Origin: Burkholderiales bacterium
GTDB lineage: Bacteria > Pseudomonadota > Gammaproteobacteria > Burkholderiales > SG8-39
Assembly (NCBI GenBank): GCA_025929745.1
Contig: JAICPQ010000013.1
Coordinates: 1-18,327, forward strand
DNA length: 18,327 nucleotides
Direction of reading: 5' to 3'
Part shown: positions 15,965 to 18,327 of the stretch, one piece after another
Numbering within the stretch: position 1 is the stretch's first letter
Layout: the number at the start of each line of letters is the position of its first letter
The notes under the pieces: generated by a model
Told to the model about the DNA's origin: nothing
Database searches by the model: none
What the model saw: only the letters and a program-made list of their open reading frames with translations
Position numbers and translations under genes: made by a program

Positions 15965-16768
15965 GTGGCGAGCCCGGACGCGCGCAGTCTCGCCGTTTTC
16001 TGTGACTTCGAGAACATCGCTCTCGGCGTGCGCGAGGCGCGCTATTCGCAGTTCGACATGGAGAAAGTTCTCGAGCGCCTGCTCGCCAAGGGCTCGATCG
16101 TGGTGAAGAAGGCGTACTGCGATTGGGAGCGCTACAAGGAGTTCAAGAGCACGATGCACGCGGCGTCGTTCGAGCTGATCGAGATCCCGCACGTGCGCCA
16201 ATCGGGCAAGAACTCGGCCGACATCCGCATGGTGGTCGACGCGCTCGATCTCTGCTACACGAAGTCGCACGTCGACACCTTCGTCATCGTGAGCGGCGAC
16301 TCCGACTTCTCGCCGCTCGTCTCAAAGCTGCGCGAGAACGCGAAGACGGTGATCGGCGTGGGCGTGAAGAACTCGAGCTCGGACCTGCTCATCAACAATT
16401 GCGACGAGTTCATCTATTACGACGACCTCGTGCGCGCCGATGAGCAGAAACGCCGCGCAGCGAAGAAGCGGCGCGAAGCCGCGCCCGCGGGGGCGAGCGG
16501 CGACAAGAGCAACGGCGACAAGAAGCAGGAGGCCTTCGACCTGATGCTCAGCACGCTCGAAGCTCTGATGGCCGAGCGTGACGCGGACGAGCGCATCTGG
16601 GGCTCGATGGTTAAGCAGGCGCTGAAGCGCCGAAACCCGGGATTCAACGAGTCGTACTATGGCTTCCGTGCCTTCTCCGACCTCCTCGAGGAAGCCGAAA
16701 AGAAAGGCCTCATCAAGCTCGAAGCCGACGAGAAGTCCGGCGGCTACGTGGTCAGGCCCGCGCAGTAA
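15965..16768 (+). CDS. NYN domain (LabA/DUF88-like) putative ribonuclease with C-terminal LOTUS/OST-HTH domain
   Basis: This is a 267-residue predicted cytoplasmic RNA-processing protein. The N-terminal NYN (PIN-like) nuclease domain, about 8-155, carries the acidic residues expected for metal binding: Asp14 in VFCDFENI, Asp86 and Asp92 in NSADIRMVVDAL, and Asp112/Asp114 in VSGDSDFSPLV. A Lys/Arg/Ala-rich linker (about 160-187) leads to a winged-helix LOTUS (OST-HTH) domain at about 187-266, with SMVKQALKRRNPGFNESYYGFRAFSDLLEEAEKKGLIKL. This NYN-LOTUS architecture is widespread in bacteria. LOTUS domains bind RNA, but the cellular target here is unknown. Translation starts at GTG (15965), one base after the RND pump stop; no ATG lies at the conserved start. 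The 3' end overlaps the annotated start of the Mug gene. Domain calls are firm, the biological role is not. Confidence 0.9.
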   Translation: MASPDARSLAVFCDFENIALGVREARYSQFDMEKVLERLLAKGSIVVKKAYCDWERYKEFKSTMHAASFELIEIPHVRQSGKNSADIRMVVDALDLCYTKSHVDTFVIVSGDSDFSPLVSKLRENAKTVIGVGVKNSSSDLLINNCDEFIYYDDLVRADEQKRRAAKKRREAAPAGASGDKSNGDKKQEAFDLMLSTLEALMAERDADERIWGSMVKQALKRRNPGFNESYYGFRAFSDLLEEAEKKGLIKLEADEKSGGYVVRPAQ

Positions 16769-17291
16769 GACCGAGCTGCAGGCGGCGGCGGGCAGGGGCC
16801 TGCGCGACGTCATCGGTCCCCGCCTGAAGGTGCTTTTCTGCGGCATCAATCCGGGGCTCTATTCGGCGGCGACCGGCTTTCATTTCGCGCGGCCCGGCAA
16901 CCGCTTCTGGCCGGCGCTGCACGCGGCGGGATTCACCCCGCGCCTTTTCCACCCTTCCGAGAACGAGCGGCTGCTCGAGCTCGGCTACGGGCTGACCAAT
17001 CTCGTAAACCGCGGCACCGCCGCCGCGGACGAGCTTTCGACCGAGGAATTGATCCGGGGAGGCCGGGGGCTCGCGGCGAAGGTGCGGCGCTTCCGTCCAC
17101 GCGCCGTGGCGTTTGTCGGCCTCGGCGCCTACCGCGTCGCCTTCGGTCGTCCGCGGGCGACGCTCGGCCTGCAGCCCGAGCCCTTGGAAGGCGCCGACGT
17201 GTGGGTGCTGCCCAGTCCGAGCGGCCTGAACGCGAACTACCAGTTGCCCGCGCTCGTCAAACTGTTTCGCGCCCTGCGCATGCGGAGCTGA
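16659..17291 (+). CDS. mug: G/U(T)-mismatch-specific DNA glycosylase, Mug/TDG family (start uncertain)
   Basis: Mug excises uracil, and weakly thymine or ethenocytosine, opposite guanine in DNA as the first base excision repair step. The conserved core starts near 16800 with LRDVIGPRLKVLFCGINPGLYSAATG. GINPG carries the catalytic-site Asn, followed by HFARPGNRFWPALHAAGF and, near the end, VLPSPSGLNANYQ, the DNA-inserting loop. From there it is 163 residues, close to the 168 of E. coli Mug. The start is a problem: no ATG, GTG or TTG lies in frame between 16669 and the core. The nearest standard starts, ATG 16659 and GTG 16668, add about 47 Ser/Lys/Arg-rich residues encoded inside the NYN-LOTUS gene. 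CTG at 16776 or 16800 are alternatives. The stop lies two bases before the next gene. Confidence 0.85.
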   Translation: MASVPSPTSSRKPKRKASSSSKPTRSPAATWSGPRSKTELQAAAGRGLRDVIGPRLKVLFCGINPGLYSAATGFHFARPGNRFWPALHAAGFTPRLFHPSENERLLELGYGLTNLVNRGTAAADELSTEELIRGGRGLAAKVRRFRPRAVAFVGLGAYRVAFGRPRATLGLQPEPLEGADVWVLPSPSGLNANYQLPALVKLFRALRMRS

Positions 17292-17293
17292 CC

Positions 17294-17488
17294 ATGGCCA
17301 CCAAACTGGACAAGTCCTTAAAGCGTGAGATTGAGATCGACGGCCAGGCCTACATGCTGACCATCGACCCGGCCGGCATGAAGCTCGTGCCGAAGGGCAA
17401 GCGCAACGGGCTCGAGCTCGCCTGGAAAGCATTGATCAGCGGAGACGCCGCGCTCGCTAGCGCGCTCAATGCCTCTCTCAAAGTCTGA
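17294..17488 (+). CDS. Conserved-looking small protein of unknown function (64 aa)
   Basis: I do not recognise a named family. The 64-residue product starts MATKLDKSLKREIEIDGQAY and has no signal peptide, membrane segment, Cys or His. The pattern is a charged N-terminal helix, two likely beta strands (REIEID and YMLTIDPAGMKLV) and a Lys/Arg turn (PKGKRNG). An amphipathic helix (LELAWKALISGD) and a small Ala/Leu-rich C-terminal segment follow. It begins two bases after the mug stop and its last 20 bases overlap the start of the hydrolase gene. Placement, codon use like its neighbours and an ordered sequence make it a believable gene. I have the impression that similar short proteins occur in other bacteria as hypothetical proteins, but this is unchecked. 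Confidence 0.75.
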   Translation: MATKLDKSLKREIEIDGQAYMLTIDPAGMKLVPKGKRNGLELAWKALISGDAALASALNASLKV

Positions 17489-18077
17489 GGACCTCCACGG
17501 CGCCGCGCCCGACAAGTGTGCGGTCGCGCTCGTCCTCATCGACTGGATCAACGATCTGGAATTCGATTCGGGCGCCAAGCTCCTGCCCGAAGCGCTGAAG
17601 GCGGCGAAGGCGACCGCGGCGCTGCGCAAGCGCGCCAAGCAGGCCGGCGTGCCCGTCATCTACTGCAACGACAACTTCGGCAAGTGGCGCTCGGATTTCC
17701 GCTCGCTGCTGGAACACTGCCTGAAGGACGAGGTGCGGGGGCGCGCGATCGCCGAGCTCCTCGCGCCGGACGAAGAAGACTATTTCGTCCTCAAGCCGAA
17801 ACACTCTGGCTTTCATTCGACTACGCTCGACGTGTTGCTCGCGCACCTCGGCAGCCAGACGCTCGTCCTCACAGGAATCGCCGGCAACTTCTGCGTGCTG
17901 TTCACCGCGCAGGATGCCTACATGCGCGACTTCAAGCTCGTCGTGCCGCGCGACTGCTGCGCCTCCGAGGAAGAATCGGACAATCGCCACGCGCTCGAGC
18001 ACATGGCGAAGGTGTGCAAGGCCGATACGCGGCCATCGACCGGCATCGATTTCGCAGCGCTGCGAAAGGCTGCCTAG
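17469..18077 (+). CDS. Isochorismatase-fold cysteine hydrolase
   Basis: This is a 202-residue cytoplasmic hydrolase of the isochorismatase-like superfamily, which includes nicotinamidases, N-carbamoylsarcosine amidases and other amide hydrolases. The catalytic triad is visible: Asp25 in VLIDWINDLEF, Lys111 in LKPKHSGFHST, and Cys142 in LTGIAGNFCVLFTAQDAY. The Gly-Ile-Ala motif before the Cys includes the usual cis-peptide position. DCCASEEESDNRHALEHM near residue 162 is also a family feature. The Cys nucleophile argues for an amidase-type reaction rather than true isochorismate hydrolysis, which uses no Cys. Substrate cannot be deduced. Its start overlaps the 64-residue gene by 20 bases with no ribosome-binding site, suggesting coupling. 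Its stop interlocks with the stop of convergent cynS. Confidence 0.9.
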   Translation: MPLSKSEDLHGAAPDKCAVALVLIDWINDLEFDSGAKLLPEALKAAKATAALRKRAKQAGVPVIYCNDNFGKWRSDFRSLLEHCLKDEVRGRAIAELLAPDEEDYFVLKPKHSGFHSTTLDVLLAHLGSQTLVLTGIAGNFCVLFTAQDAYMRDFKLVVPRDCCASEEESDNRHALEHMAKVCKADTRPSTGIDFAALRKAA

Positions 18078-18327
18078 TAGGTCTTGTAGGGCAGGAACTT
18101 GCCGGACATCTCCACGTGCACGCGGTCGCCTTTCTCATGCGGCTCGCGCTTGATGTCCATCGAGAAGTCGATCGCGCTCATGATGCCGTCGCCGAACTCC
18201 TCGTGGATCAGCGCCTTGATCGTCGTGCCGTAGACGTTGACGATCTCGTACCAGCGATAGATGAGCGGATCGGTGGGGACAGCCGTGGGCAGCGATCCCT
18301 TGTAAGGCACCTGCTGGAGGAGCAGCA
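18074..18327 (-). CDS. cynS: Cyanate hydratase (cyanase), C-terminal part (5' end outside window)
   Basis: Cyanase converts cyanate and bicarbonate to carbamate and CO2, and carbamate then breaks down to ammonia. It detoxifies cyanate and provides nitrogen. The visible 83 residues (family length about 156) run from LLLQQVPYKGS to the C-terminal GKFLPYKTY. They contain VPTDPLIYRWYEIVNVYGTT, KALIHEEFGDGIMSAIDF and the end motif. By comparison with the E. coli enzyme, the catalytic Arg and Glu are in YRWYE and the catalytic Ser is in GIMSAID; all three are present. The N-terminal DNA-binding-like helical domain lies beyond the right edge. The frame is open through 18327; an in-frame GTG at 18310 is internal, not a start. 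It is convergent with the hydrolase gene. Confidence 0.95.
   Translation of the reverse strand, partial: LLLQQVPYKGSLPTAVPTDPLIYRWYEIVNVYGTTIKALIHEEFGDGIMSAIDFSMDIKREPHEKGDRVHVEMSGKFLPYKTY

Noticed and set aside
14623..16017. A 464-codon minus-strand open frame opposite the end of the RND pump gene
   Set aside because: Same shadow composition and no family signature. It runs across the pump/NYN-LOTUS junction, which no real gene should need.
17450..17463. Small GC-rich hairpin (GCGCT/AGCGC) just before the hydrolase start
   Set aside because: A five-base stem in high-GC coding sequence is expected by chance and is not followed by a T tract.
18074..18310. A complete 78-residue gene starting at GTG 18310
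   Set aside because: The frame continues upstream with residues matching cyanase (LLLQQ before VPYKG), so this is the C-terminal part of cynS cut by the window edge.

Overview
The window is one contiguous, gene-dense, high-GC chromosomal segment. It is most likely from a betaproteobacterium, possibly Burkholderiales, Rhodocyclales or a related uncultured lineage. The case rests on the gene order mrcA / pilMNOPQ-aroK-aroB-gltB, the cyaY-lptM-lysA neighbourhood, and the high-GC codon use. This placement is an inference; no rRNA or other taxonomic marker is present. I saw no insertion sequence, phage gene, tRNA, CRISPR array or compositional break. No stretch longer than about 150 bases lacks a gene.

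Left part, minus strand (read right to left from 7506). pilM-pilN-pilO-pilP-pilQ encode the alignment subcomplex and outer-membrane secretin of the type IV pilus. The cistrons overlap by 4 bases or lie 2-12 bases apart. A strong intrinsic terminator closes this unit. After it come aroK and aroB (shikimate pathway, overlapping by 19 bases) and the 5' part of gltB (glutamate synthase large subunit), which runs off the left edge.

Middle. A 147-base divergent region separates pilM from mrcA (bifunctional PBP1A, plus strand) and holds back-to-back sigma-70-like promoter candidates. The 3' end of mrcA overlaps the 3' end of the convergent frataxin gene cyaY by 30 bases. cyaY is itself divergent from a 55-codon lipoprotein gene, lptM.

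Right part, plus strand (10307-18077). This is an almost gap-free series: lptM, lysA (diaminopimelate decarboxylase, TTG start), an RND efflux adaptor and its inner-membrane pump, an NYN-LOTUS putative ribonuclease, a Mug-type uracil/thymine mismatch DNA glycosylase, a 64-residue protein of unknown function, and an isochorismatase-fold cysteine hydrolase. Spacings run from 14 bases down to overlaps, so several of these genes are probably co-transcribed and translationally coupled. The window ends with the C-terminal half of cyanase (cynS) on the minus strand. Its stop codon is interlocked with that of the hydrolase.

Most of the window is conserved housekeeping: cell wall synthesis, pilus, aromatic and lysine biosynthesis, nitrogen assimilation, iron-sulphur assembly and efflux. 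I did not find convincing evidence of a wholly new system. The least understood part is 15965-18077, where an RNA-processing type protein, a DNA repair glycosylase, an uncharacterised small protein and a hydrolase are tightly packed behind an efflux pump.
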